Origin: Candidatus Latescibacterota bacterium
GTDB taxonomy: Bacteria; JAAXHH01
Assembly: GCA_022821085.1 (NCBI GenBank)
Contig: JAJEEG010000002.1
Location: 124,001 to 188,000, forward strand
Reading direction: 5' to 3'
Length of the DNA: 64,000 nt
Part shown: positions 63,931 through 64,000 of the stretch, piece after piece
Position numbering within the stretch: the stretch's first letter is position 1
How the letters are laid out: each line of letters starts with the position of its first letter
Notes under the pieces: model-generated
Told to the model about the DNA's origin: nothing
The model's input: the letters and a program-made list of their open reading frames with translations, nothing else
The model's database searches: none
Position numbers and translations under genes: made by a program

Positions 63931-64000
63931 CGACATTCCCCTATTGGTCGAATGGCTTGTCCTCATTGGTTGCACCATCTACGCCATGCTCCTGACCGGA
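63923..64000 (+). CDS. Start of a membrane protein gene (partial; candidate CNNM/hemolysin family)
   Basis: A GTG at 63923 opens a frame that overlaps ybeY by 8 nt and runs off the window. The 26 visible residues (IPLLVEWLVLIGCTIYAML region) form a membrane helix. A CBS-domain CNNM/hemolysin-type transporter often follows phoH-ybeY, so that is the likely identity, but the visible part does not prove it. Confidence 0.5.
   Translation, partial: MDDDIPLLVEWLVLIGCTIYAMLLTG

Overview
The window is a continuous, densely coded stretch of a GC-rich, double-membraned bacterial chromosome. A TonB-dependent receptor with an N-terminal carboxypeptidase-regulatory-like domain, a PorV/PorQ-family protein, a large exported protein with a FlgD-like/type IX-type C-terminal domain, and a TamA-TamB pair all point to the FCB side of the bacterial tree (a Latescibacterota- or Gemmatimonadota-like lineage). 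That placement is an inference from gene families, not a phylogeny. I see no prophage, transposase, CRISPR array or plasmid gene, so this is core chromosome with a few accessory patches.

Layout. 1-9.2 kb (minus strand): an apparent four-gene envelope operon, TonB-dependent receptor > FlgD-domain exported protein > PorV/PorQ > multihaem cytochrome c (cut by the window edge), with a stem-loop in each of the three gaps. 9.8-13.3 kb: thrC, a PBP4-type lipoprotein carboxypeptidase and an unrecognised 156-residue protein. 13.3-18.5 kb: rsgA, holA, a TIGR02757/DUF2400 protein, serS and tsaE. 18.5-24.5 kb (minus): tig-clpP-clpX-lon, a protein quality-control block, followed by tRNA-Leu. 24.5-32.8 kb: S41 protease, CDP-alcohol phosphatidyltransferase, then hrcA-grpE-dnaJ (no dnaK), prmA, rsmE and a HIT protein. 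32.9-39.5 kb: rpsU-yqeY-cvpA-mutS2-thioredoxin-like-dnaG, an expanded macromolecular-synthesis cluster without rpoD. 39.5-39.8 kb: two tRNAs between a good promoter and a strong terminator. 39.8-44.5 kb: two HAD phosphatases, an exported truncated-globin-like protein, a LarC N-terminal half, and an hxlA-hxlB pair (ribulose monophosphate pathway). 44.5-55.3 kb (minus): an unrecognised 539-residue protein, TamA, TamB and a GlnE-like nucleotidyltransferase with ACT-like regions. 55.5-60.5 kb: an iron block with DtxR-type regulator, FeoA, PepSY membrane protein, FeoB and a FeoB-associated Cys-rich membrane protein. 60.5-64 kb: nitroreductase, thioredoxin-like protein, DUF402, phoH, ybeY and the start of a membrane protein.

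The most unusual thing I see is not a single gene. Short perfect or near-perfect tandem repeats occur at about twenty places. Inside genes every unit is a multiple of three (9, 15, 18 or 21 nt) and lies at a linker or terminus of an otherwise ordinary housekeeping protein (DnaG, PrmA, ClpX, PhoH, YbeY, FeoB, GrpE, HxlA and others). Just after stop codons and between genes the units also include 11, 13 and 19 nt. Many of the 9-nt units share a GGACC/GGTCC-type core. This looks like a genome-wide habit of local tandem duplication that the reading frame has filtered.
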